From assembly GCF_014205055.1 (NCBI RefSeq), contig NZ_JACHMS010000001.1:1488001-1552000 (forward strand): a DNA stretch of 64,000 nt, read 5' to 3'. This document shows, in pieces, positions 7,878-15,085 of this stretch; position 1 is the stretch's first letter; each line of letters opens with the position of its first letter. The position numbers and the translations under genes are program-made. The stretch comes from Streptomyces luteogriseus. GTDB taxonomy: Bacteria > Actinomycetota > Actinomycetes > Streptomycetales > Streptomycetaceae. Under the pieces are notes generated by a model that saw nothing but the letters and a program-made list of their open reading frames with translations, had not been told where the DNA came from and did no database searches.

Positions 7878-8780
7878 TCAGGCGTCCCGCTCCGGGTGCG
7901 GTACGACGGCGACCGGGCAGGCCGAGTGGTGCAGTACCGCGTGGGCGACCCGCCCGAGCTGGAGCCCGAAGCGCCCCTCGCGACGCTTGGCACCGACCAC
8001 CAGCAGGTCGGATTCGTGCGAGGCCCCGACCAGCACCCGCCGGGCGGGGCCCTCGACGGTACGCCGCCGCACGCTGACGTCCACGGGGAGGTCCCGCAGT
8101 GCCGCCTCCAGTTCCTCGGCGGCCTGCTTCTCGTGCAGTCGGGCGGGCTCGCCGGCCAGCAGGGGGTGGTCGGTGCTCTCGTGCGCGGGGCACCGCCAGG
8201 CCCGTACGGCCTCCAGAGGTACGCCGCGTCGCCGCGCCTCCTCGGCGGCGAACCTCACGACTGCCGACTCCTTTGCCTCGTCACCGACGCCCACCACGAC
8301 GCGTCCATGGACCGCGGGCGTCGCCTGGTTGTCGTGACTACCGCGCAGTACGATCACCGGGCAGTCGGCGTGGGCGGCAACGGCCAGGCTGACCGAGCCG
8401 AGAAGCATCTCGGCGACGCCGCTGCGGCCGCGGGTGCCCACCACCAGCGCGGAGGCGTTCCGGCCCTCGCGCACCAGGGCGTACTCCGGCTCCTCGAACA
8501 CCACGTCGGCGGTCACCCGCAGGTCGGGATGCCGGACGCGGGCCCGCTGCGCGGCGGCGCCGACGACGTCCTGGGCCAAGGGCAGCGCGGTCGGCTTGCC
8601 GATGTCCCGGGCGAGTGCGGCCCCCTCGTACCGCTCCCACAGGCAGGCGTACACCACCCGCAGCGGCACCCCGCGCAGCACTGCCTCGCCGGCCGCCCAG
8701 TCGACGGCACGCAGGCTCGGCTCGGAACCGTCCACGCCCACGACCAGGGGCCCAGGGGCTCGTTCGGCCGGTGCGTTCAT
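7878..8780 (-). CDS. universal stress protein, two Usp domains
   Basis: 300 residues in two tandem Usp folds. Domain 1 (about 12-145) has the nucleotide loop G-TR-G-RSGVAEMLL-GS, which fits G2xG9xG(S/T) exactly and predicts ATP binding. Domain 2 (about 156-297) has GAKRREGRFGLQLG, where the second glycine is replaced, so its ATP site is probably degenerate. The ATG at 8780 is chosen over an in-frame GTG three codons earlier because GGGAGTGGAG is spaced correctly. It lies 26 bp behind another Usp gene and is likely co-transcribed with it. Such pairs are typical DevR/OsdR targets in actinobacteria. Confidence 0.9.
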   Translation of the reverse strand: MNAPAERAPGPLVVGVDGSEPSLRAVDWAAGEAVLRGVPLRVVYACLWERYEGAALARDIGKPTALPLAQDVVGAAAQRARVRHPDLRVTADVVFEEPEYALVREGRNASALVVGTRGRSGVAEMLLGSVSLAVAAHADCPVIVLRGSHDNQATPAVHGRVVVGVGDEAKESAVVRFAAEEARRRGVPLEAVRAWRCPAHESTDHPLLAGEPARLHEKQAAEELEAALRDLPVDVSVRRRTVEGPARRVLVGASHESDLLVVGAKRREGRFGLQLGRVAHAVLHHSACPVAVVPHPERDA

Positions 8781-8806
8781 GATCTCCACTCCCTCGGATG
8801 GTGCGT

Positions 8807-9712
8807 TCAGTCGTGCGCGATGACGGCGACGGGGGCGGTGGCGTGGTGCAGTACCGCGTGCGTCACGGATCCGATGCGGGCGCCGATCGGGCTGCGGCGG
8901 ATCCGGCGGCCGACGACGACCAGCGATGCCTCGTGGGAGGCGTCGATGACGTGGTTGGCAGGGCTGCCGGAGCGGGACTCCTCGACGACCTCGACGTCCG
9001 GGTACTTCTGCCGCCAGGGGCTCAGGACCCTGGCGAGAGCGGCAGCGTCCTGTCGGCCCAGTTCGGCGTTGAGCTGGGGGTCGGCGGGCAGGCCGTAGGC
9101 GAAGTAAGGCGGCAGGTTCCAGCCGTGCACGACCTTCAGCGCGGTGCCACGGCGGGCGGCCTCCTCGAACGCGAAAGCGATCACGGTGTCATGGGGATGG
9201 TCGGTGTCCAGGCCGAGCACCACGGGCCGGTAAGCGGTGGCGGCGGACGGGATGCCCGCAGGGTCCTTCTCGTGCTCGTCGGCGGCCTGCTCACCGGCTC
9301 GCACGAGGACAACGGGGGTCTCGGTGCGAGCGATCACGGCCGCGCCCACGGACCCGACGAGGAATCCACCGATCCCACTCAGTCCGCGGGAGCCGAGGAC
9401 CAGCAACTCGGCGTCCTTCGCCGCCTCGGCCAATGCGTCCGTCGGCCTGCCGGAAATCTGCTCCATGGCCACGTCAACGCCCGGGTGGCGCAGGCGAAGT
9501 CCCTCAGCCGCCTCGCGCGGAATCCGCTCGCTCCAGTGCGCCTGCGTCTCGGAACCCAGAAGCGGGGCCTGCGCGATGGGCTCCGGGACGGGCTCCCAGA
9601 CATGCACCAACTTCAGCGGCAGGCCACGCAGCTTCGCCTCGCGGGCCGCCCACTCAGCAGCGGCACGGCTCTCGGGCGAGCCGTCGAGGCCCACGGTGAC
9701 GGTACGGGACAT
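8807..9712 (-). CDS. universal stress protein, two Usp domains
   Basis: 301 residues, tandem Usp domains (about 1-144 and 162-300). Domain 1 has GSRGLSGIGGFLVGS, a full G2xG9xGS ATP-binding loop. Domain 2 has GRRIRRSPIGARIGS, which keeps the distal GS but lacks the second glycine. GGAGGAGGAC lies just upstream of the ATG. It is first in a two-gene Usp operon and is divergent from the SulP gene across 383 bp that contain a tandem DevR-type box pair. The cellular target is not evident. Confidence 0.9.
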   Translation of the reverse strand: MSRTVTVGLDGSPESRAAAEWAAREAKLRGLPLKLVHVWEPVPEPIAQAPLLGSETQAHWSERIPREAAEGLRLRHPGVDVAMEQISGRPTDALAEAAKDAELLVLGSRGLSGIGGFLVGSVGAAVIARTETPVVLVRAGEQAADEHEKDPAGIPSAATAYRPVVLGLDTDHPHDTVIAFAFEEAARRGTALKVVHGWNLPPYFAYGLPADPQLNAELGRQDAAALARVLSPWRQKYPDVEVVEESRSGSPANHVIDASHEASLVVVGRRIRRSPIGARIGSVTHAVLHHATAPVAVIAHD

Positions 9713-9775
9713 GATGTCCTCCTCCTGATCGGGGTTCCGAGTCCCAGGATGGTGGCGGGGCAAGGGCACGGTGCA

Positions 9776-9812
9776 GAGACCGCAGGTCCCTCGTCGGGGG
9801 CCGATAGGCCCC
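9776..9812. promoter_or_regulatory. tandem DevR/OsdR-type boxes between Usp and SulP genes
   Basis: Box 1 at 9776-9790 is GAGACCGCAGGTCCC (reverse GGGACC-TGC-GGTCTC, one mismatch in the arms). Box 2 at 9797-9812 is GGGGCCGATAGGCCCC (perfect six-base arms). Centres are about 21.5 bp apart, two helical turns. Box 2 is 85-100 bp upstream of the Usp start. The rest of the 9713-10095 gap shows no gene. Confidence 0.6.
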
Positions 9813-10095
9813 ATGGGCCGAGCATTGGCTCGCCATGCAGCGTCCGTCGACTCCGGCCGACGACAGGGCGGCGCGTGCGAGCGGAACGAAGTCGAGCGGT
9901 GGCGTCCGGGCGCGCCCAGCCTCGGTTCTCGGAGCGCTCGTGTGCAGTTTGCTCCCCAAGGAGGTGTCAGCTGCCGCTGCCCGGCATGTCGACGAGCAGC
10001 GCTGTGTCAGCAGCGGATGCCTCGCGGGCCGTTCGGCACCTCGCGGTCGGCCGGAAGCCCGGAGGATCCTGAGTTCCTTCGGCCCAAGGAGGATC

Positions 10096-11808
10096 ATGTC
10101 CCAGAGCTCGGTCGACCGTGCTCCGAGGTGGCGCCGCCTGGTGCCCGGGCTCGGCGCGCTGCTCGGCTATCGGCGCTCGTGGCTGAGGGGCGACGTCCTG
10201 GCCGGAGTGACGGTGGCCGCGTATCTCGTGCCCCAGGTGATGGCGTACGCGGGCGTGGCCGGCCTGCCGCCGGTCGCCGGGCTGTGGGCGATCCTGCCCG
10301 CGCTCGCCCTGTACGCCCTGCTGGGCTCCTCCCGCCTGCTCTCCGTCGGCCCCGAGTCGACGACCGCGCTGATGACAGCGACGGTGGTCGGCCCGCTCGC
10401 CGCCGGAGATCCGGCACGCTACGCGGCGCTGACGGCCACCCTCGCGATCGCGGTCGGCCTGCTGTGCTTGCTGGCATGGGCGGCGCGGCTCGGCTTCATC
10501 GCTGATCTGCTGTCCCGGCCGGTGCTGATCGGATATCTGGCGGGCGTGGCACTGATCATGATCGTGGACCAGCTACCCAAACTGACCGGTGTCCCGACGA
10601 CGGGCTCAGCCTTCTTCCCCCAACTGTGGTCCTTCGTACGCCACCTGTCGCACCTCCACGTGGCCACGGCCCTGTTCTCCATGGTGGCGCTCGGCGTCCT
10701 CTTCACGGTGGCCCACTTCTTCCCCACCGTCCCCGGCCCTCTGCTCGTCGTGGTGTTCGCTACTGCGGCCGTGGCCCTGTTCGACCTCGACGACCACTAC
10801 GGCATCAAGGTGATCGGCGACGTCCCGTCGGGCCTGCCCGCCGTGGCGCTGCCCGAGCTGACCGAACTGCCGCATCTGGTGCTCCCCGCCCTGGGCGTCC
10901 TCCTGGTCGGCTACACCGATGTCATCCTCACCGCACGCGCCTTCACCACGCGGGACGACCAGGGTCCCGGGCTCGACGCCAACCAGGAGTTCCTCGCCCT
11001 GGGCGCGGCCAACCTCGGCGCGGGCACGCTGCACGGCTTCCCGGTCAGCAGCAGCGCCAGCCGAACCGCGCTCGCCTCCTCAGCGGGCGGGCACAGCCAG
11101 GCGTACTCACTGGTGGCCGGTACGGCTGTCCTCGCGGTCCTGCTCTTCCTGAGCCCGCTGCTCTCCCGCACCTCCACGGCAGTCCTCGGGGCGCTCGTCG
11201 GCTACGCGGCCGTCCGCATGATCGACCTGACGGGCTTCCGGCGACTGGCGTCCTTCCGCCGCCGGGAACTCCTGCTGGCGCTCGGCTGCCTGACCGGGGT
11301 TCTCGCCCTGGACATCCTGTACGGCGTGCTGGTCGCCGTAGGCCTGTCCGTGGCCGAACTGCTGAGCCGGGTGGCCCGCCCGCACGACGCTGTTCAGGGC
11401 CTGGTCCCCGGCGTAGCCGGCATGCACGACGTCGACGACTACCCGCAAGCCCGCACCATCCCGGGCCTGCTCGTCTACCGCTACGACTCCCCGTTGTTCT
11501 TCGCCAACGCGGAGAACTTCCGCCGCCGGGCCCTGGAGGCCGTTGACGAACAGACCGAACCGGTCCGCTGGTTCGTCCTCAACACCGAGGCCAATGTGGA
11601 GGTCGACATCACCGCCCTGGACGCGGTCGACGAAGTCCGCCGCGATCTCACCCGCCTCGGCATCGTCTTCGCCCTCGCCCGCGTCAAGCAGGACCTGCTG
11701 GACGACCTGACGGCCTACGGCCTGACGGACACCGTCGGCCGCGAACGGATCTTTCCCACTCTGCCGACGGCGGTGGCCGCGTACCGGAAGTGGCGCCGCG
11801 ATCAGTAG
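10096..11808 (+). CDS. SulP-family anion transporter with STAS domain
   Basis: 570 residues. The SulP core (about 15-420) contains the family signature region near residues 35-75 (VLAGVTVAAYLVPQVMAYA, GLPPVAGLW) and many hydrophobic segments. A C-terminal STAS domain (about 440-560) includes FFANAENFRRR and VLNTEANVEVDITALD. AAGGAGG precedes the ATG at 10096. The protein is an inner-membrane transporter for sulfate, bicarbonate or dicarboxylates; substrate cannot be told from sequence. It is divergent from the Usp operon across the tandem DevR boxes and may share them. Confidence 0.9.
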   Translation: MSQSSVDRAPRWRRLVPGLGALLGYRRSWLRGDVLAGVTVAAYLVPQVMAYAGVAGLPPVAGLWAILPALALYALLGSSRLLSVGPESTTALMTATVVGPLAAGDPARYAALTATLAIAVGLLCLLAWAARLGFIADLLSRPVLIGYLAGVALIMIVDQLPKLTGVPTTGSAFFPQLWSFVRHLSHLHVATALFSMVALGVLFTVAHFFPTVPGPLLVVVFATAAVALFDLDDHYGIKVIGDVPSGLPAVALPELTELPHLVLPALGVLLVGYTDVILTARAFTTRDDQGPGLDANQEFLALGAANLGAGTLHGFPVSSSASRTALASSAGGHSQAYSLVAGTAVLAVLLFLSPLLSRTSTAVLGALVGYAAVRMIDLTGFRRLASFRRRELLLALGCLTGVLALDILYGVLVAVGLSVAELLSRVARPHDAVQGLVPGVAGMHDVDDYPQARTIPGLLVYRYDSPLFFANAENFRRRALEAVDEQTEPVRWFVLNTEANVEVDITALDAVDEVRRDLTRLGIVFALARVKQDLLDDLTAYGLTDTVGRERIFPTLPTAVAAYRKWRRDQ

Positions 11809-11824
11809 ACCGCCCGGAGGCCCA

Positions 11825-11841
11825 CCTCCCACAGGGGGAGG
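11825..11841 (+). terminator. short hairpin after the SulP gene
   Basis: CCTCCC at 11825-11830 pairs with GGGAGG at 11836-11841, 17 bp past the SulP stop. It is a small stem, so a weak call. Confidence 0.35.
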
Positions 11842-11956
11842 ACTGCGGAGCGCCTGGCGATCACACCACCGCCGGCGCTCACCGGAACGGCTGCGACAGA
11901 CAGAGCCGAAAGTCGGTCGTCCCGGTGCCGTACGGCCCTGCGACGGTGCGGGTTTC

Positions 11957-11995
11957 GGGACCGATACGCCCCGACCCATGGGGCCGTTCGGCCCC
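11957..11995. promoter_or_regulatory. tandem DevR/OsdR-type boxes upstream of the flavohemoprotein gene
   Basis: Box 1 at 11957-11972 is GGGACCGATACGCCCC. Box 2 at 11980-11995 is GGGGCCGTTCGGCCCC, nearly palindromic. Centres are 23 bp apart. Box 2 ends 115 bp before the hmp ATG. The 302-bp gap 11809-12110 otherwise holds only the short SulP hairpin. Confidence 0.6.
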
Positions 11996-12110
11996 TCTTC
12001 GCCCAGCGCCGTGAATCAGCGCCGAAACGCGGTCGGGTGCCTGCTACACAGGAGGTGTCGCCGGATGCGAGCGGCGCCCTTCCCACCCCACCCCCTGCCC
12101 GGGAGACCTC

Positions 12111-13325
12111 ATGCTGTCCGCAGAATCCGCCGCTGTGGTCCGTGCCACCCTGCCCGCCGTGGCCGGTGCCCTCGACGAGATCACCACCCGCTTCTACGGC
12201 GCGATGTTCCGCGACCGGCCGGAGTTGCTCGACGGGATGTTCAACCGCGGCAACCAGGCCAGCGGAGCCCAGCGCCGCGCGCTGGCCGGTTCGATCGCCG
12301 GGTTCGCGACCGCGCTGCTCGACGATCCGGAAACCCGCCCGGACACGCTGCTGGACCGGATCGCGCACAAGCACGCCGCGGTCGGCGTAACCGACGACCA
12401 GTACACGATCGTGCACAAGTACCTGTTCGGCGCGATAGCCGAGGTCCTCGGCGACGCCGTCACCCCCGAGGTGGCCGCCGCCTGGGACGAGGTGTACTGG
12501 CTGATGGCCGGCGCCCTGATCGGCCGTGAGGCCCGCCTGTACCAGGACGCGGGCGTGGAACCCGGCAAGGGGTGGCGGCAGTGGACGGTCGTCGAGCGCC
12601 GCATCGAGACCCCGGACGTGGTGTCTTTCCTGCTCCGCCCGGCCGACGGCCAGCCGGCCCCGCGGGCGCGGGCGGGCCAGTACGTGAGCGTGCGGGTCCC
12701 GATGGCCGACGGGGTGCACCAGCTGCGCCAGTACAGCCTGTCCTCGGACCCGGGCGGAGATCAGCGGCGGATCACCGTGAAGCGGGTCGCCGGGACGGCC
12801 GGGGCACCGGACGGCGAGGTCTCCAACCTGCTGCACGCGCAGATCCACGAGGGCGACGAACTGACGCTCTCCGCGCCCTTCGGCGATGTCTTCCTCGACG
12901 ATGCGGCCGATGCCACCGCGCCCGTCGTCCTCGTCTCCGCGGGCATCGGCGGCACCCCCATGACGGGCATCCTGGCCCATCTCACCGCCCTCGGCTCGGC
13001 CCGCCCCGTGCTGGTCCTGCACGCCGACCGCTCCCCGGCCGACCACGCCCTGCGCACCGAGACGAGCAAGCTCGCCGGGCAACTGCCGGACGCCCGCGCC
13101 GTCTTCTGGTACGAGCGGCCCGGCACGGAGGAACCCGACGCCCGCGAGGGCCTGATGAACCTCGACGGCATCGAACTGCCCGAGAACGCCACGGTGTTCC
13201 TGTGCGGCCCGCTGCCGTTCATGCGTGACGTTCGCGCGCAACTGCTGCACGCCGGGGTTCCGGCACAGCGCATCCGCTACGAGGTCTTCGGCCCCGACCT
13301 GTGGCTGCCCGGCCCGACAGCCTGA
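12111..13325 (+). CDS. hmp: flavohemoprotein, nitric oxide dioxygenase
   Basis: 404 residues. The globin domain (1-140) has Tyr29 (B10), Gln54 (E7) and proximal His88 (IAHKHAAVG). The FAD domain (about 150-260) has RQYSLSS. The NAD(P)H domain (about 265-400) has VSAGIGGTPM and FLCGPLPFM. It oxidises NO to nitrate with O2 and NADPH. GGGAGA precedes the ATG. Two tandem DevR boxes upstream make sense because DevR systems respond to NO as well as hypoxia. Confidence 0.93.
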   Translation: MLSAESAAVVRATLPAVAGALDEITTRFYGAMFRDRPELLDGMFNRGNQASGAQRRALAGSIAGFATALLDDPETRPDTLLDRIAHKHAAVGVTDDQYTIVHKYLFGAIAEVLGDAVTPEVAAAWDEVYWLMAGALIGREARLYQDAGVEPGKGWRQWTVVERRIETPDVVSFLLRPADGQPAPRARAGQYVSVRVPMADGVHQLRQYSLSSDPGGDQRRITVKRVAGTAGAPDGEVSNLLHAQIHEGDELTLSAPFGDVFLDDAADATAPVVLVSAGIGGTPMTGILAHLTALGSARPVLVLHADRSPADHALRTETSKLAGQLPDARAVFWYERPGTEEPDAREGLMNLDGIELPENATVFLCGPLPFMRDVRAQLLHAGVPAQRIRYEVFGPDLWLPGPTA

Positions 13326-13480
13326 ACGCCGTCGGGACCTCCCACCCCGCTTGGAGGGCTGCGACACCCCCCGGCTGTTCTGCCCGGACAGGTGGCCAAC
13401 CGCCCGCTGGCGGGCGCGACAGACGCGGGAATCACTGATGGTGCGGTTCCCGACCGACGGGTGACAACGAGGGGCACGTG

Positions 13481-15058
13481 ATGGCGAAGGCATATCTGGT
13501 GGGAAGCGGTGTCGCGGCGCTCGCCGCGGCCACGTTCCTGATCCGCGACGGCGGATTCGACGGAGCTGACATCCACCTCTTCGAGGAACGACGGGAGATC
13601 GGCGGCGAACCGGACGCGGACGGCACGGCCGGCGCCGGTCACGCCATGCGCGACGGGCGGATGTTCGAGGCCGAGTTCCGCTGTACCCACGACCTGCTCT
13701 CCGGCATTCCCGCCCTCGACGACCCCTCGGTGCCGGTTACGCAGGAAATCCTCGCCGGACACGTGGACTTCGCCCGGGACGACGTCGCACGCCTCATCGA
13801 CGGCGACGGGAAGATCGTCGACACCCGCTCGATGGGATTCTCCGAGCGCGACCGACTGGAGCTGGTCCGGTGCCTGGCCACCCCTGAAGGGCACCTGGAC
13901 GGCAAGCGGATCACCGACTGCTTCGGCGAGCACTTCTTCTCCACGAACTTCTGGTTCATGTGGTGCACCGCGTTCGCCTTCCAGCCCTGTCACAGCGCCA
14001 TCGAGTTCCGCCGCTACCTCAGGCGCTTCATCCACCTCTTCCCCGAGTTCTCCGCCATGTCAGGCATCCACCGCACGCGTTACAACGAGTACGACTTCCT
14101 CGTGCGCCCCCTGACCGCCTGGTTGAGCGAACGCGGCGTCACCTTCCACACCGGATGCCACGTCACCGACCTCGGACTCGCACCGGAACGCCCGAACACG
14201 GTCGTCAAGACCATCTTCCTCTCCCGGCACGGACGGGACGAGAGGATCGTCGTGGCACCCGAGGACCTGGTCCTGGTGACCAACGGCTCCATGACGGACG
14301 CCTGCAGTCTTGGCTCGCACACCGCCCCACCGTCCCCACGGCCCCACCGCTCCGACGCCTGGCTGCTCTGGCACCGGCTGGCCCGCGGACGGGACGACTT
14401 CGGCAACCCGGCCGTCTTCGACAAGCACATCAAGGAGTCCCGCCTGGAGTCGTTCACCGTCACCGCCAAGGAGCCGGGCTTCCTCGAAGCGCTGGAGGAG
14501 TTCAGCGGCCGCGAGACCGGCGAGGGCGGCCTGATGACCTTCACCGATTCGAACTGGCTCCTCACCATCGTCGCGCCCCGCCGGCCCATCGGTCCCGACC
14601 AGCCTGAGGGGGTCTCGGTCTGGTGGGGCTACGGCCTGTTCCCCGGCCGTGCGGGCAACCACACGCCGAAGCCGATGACGATGTGCTCCGGCCGGGAAAT
14701 CCTGGAAGAGGTCCTTCACCACCTGCCGTTCGACGAGCGGGTGAGCGCTCGCGTCCTGGAGACCTCCACCGCCGTGCCCTGCCTGATGCCGTACCTCACC
14801 AGCCAGTTCCTGGCCCGCCGCCGCGACGACCGGCCCAAGGTCGTCCCCGAGGGATCAGTGAATCTCGCCTTCATCGGACAGTTCGCCGAAGTACCCGACG
14901 ACGTCGTTTTCACCGTCGAGTACTCCGTACGCACTGCCTGGACAGCGGTGGCCCGACTCCTCCGCCTCGACAAGCAGCCTCCACCCGTCTACAAGGGCCA
15001 CCACGATCCCCATGTCCTGGCCGCCGCCCTGGAGTCCATGCACCGCCGTCACGCGTGA
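13481..15058 (+). CDS. ohyA: oleate hydratase (MCRA family, FAD)
   Basis: 525 residues. An N-terminal FAD-binding fold starts YLVGSGVAALAAATFLIRDG. FEAEFRCTHDLLSGIP, STNFWFMWCTAFAFQPCHSA, RYNEYDFLVRPL and the C-terminal CLMPYLTSQF/IGQFAEVPDD region are characteristic of oleate hydratases. The enzyme adds water to cis-9 double bonds of unsaturated fatty acids, giving 10-hydroxy acids; FAD is structural. The ATG at 13481 is preferred over a GTG three bases earlier because GAGGGG then has 7-bp spacing. It lies 155 bp downstream of hmp on the same strand and may be part of the stress response to membrane fatty-acid changes (inference). No DevR-type box precedes it. Confidence 0.9.
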   Translation: MAKAYLVGSGVAALAAATFLIRDGGFDGADIHLFEERREIGGEPDADGTAGAGHAMRDGRMFEAEFRCTHDLLSGIPALDDPSVPVTQEILAGHVDFARDDVARLIDGDGKIVDTRSMGFSERDRLELVRCLATPEGHLDGKRITDCFGEHFFSTNFWFMWCTAFAFQPCHSAIEFRRYLRRFIHLFPEFSAMSGIHRTRYNEYDFLVRPLTAWLSERGVTFHTGCHVTDLGLAPERPNTVVKTIFLSRHGRDERIVVAPEDLVLVTNGSMTDACSLGSHTAPPSPRPHRSDAWLLWHRLARGRDDFGNPAVFDKHIKESRLESFTVTAKEPGFLEALEEFSGRETGEGGLMTFTDSNWLLTIVAPRRPIGPDQPEGVSVWWGYGLFPGRAGNHTPKPMTMCSGREILEEVLHHLPFDERVSARVLETSTAVPCLMPYLTSQFLARRRDDRPKVVPEGSVNLAFIGQFAEVPDDVVFTVEYSVRTAWTAVARLLRLDKQPPPVYKGHHDPHVLAAALESMHRRHA

Positions 15059-15085
15059 GCCCCGAGGACGCCCCGGGGGGCTCCA

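Noticed and set aside
11802-13493. A 563-residue minus-strand open frame opposite hmp
   Set aside because: Hmp on the plus strand has all heme, FAD and NAD motifs; the antisense frame has none.
1-15058. Island as an integrated element or genomic island with att sites
   Set aside because: No integrase, transposase, tRNA or flanking direct repeat was seen, and base composition is like the rest of the window.
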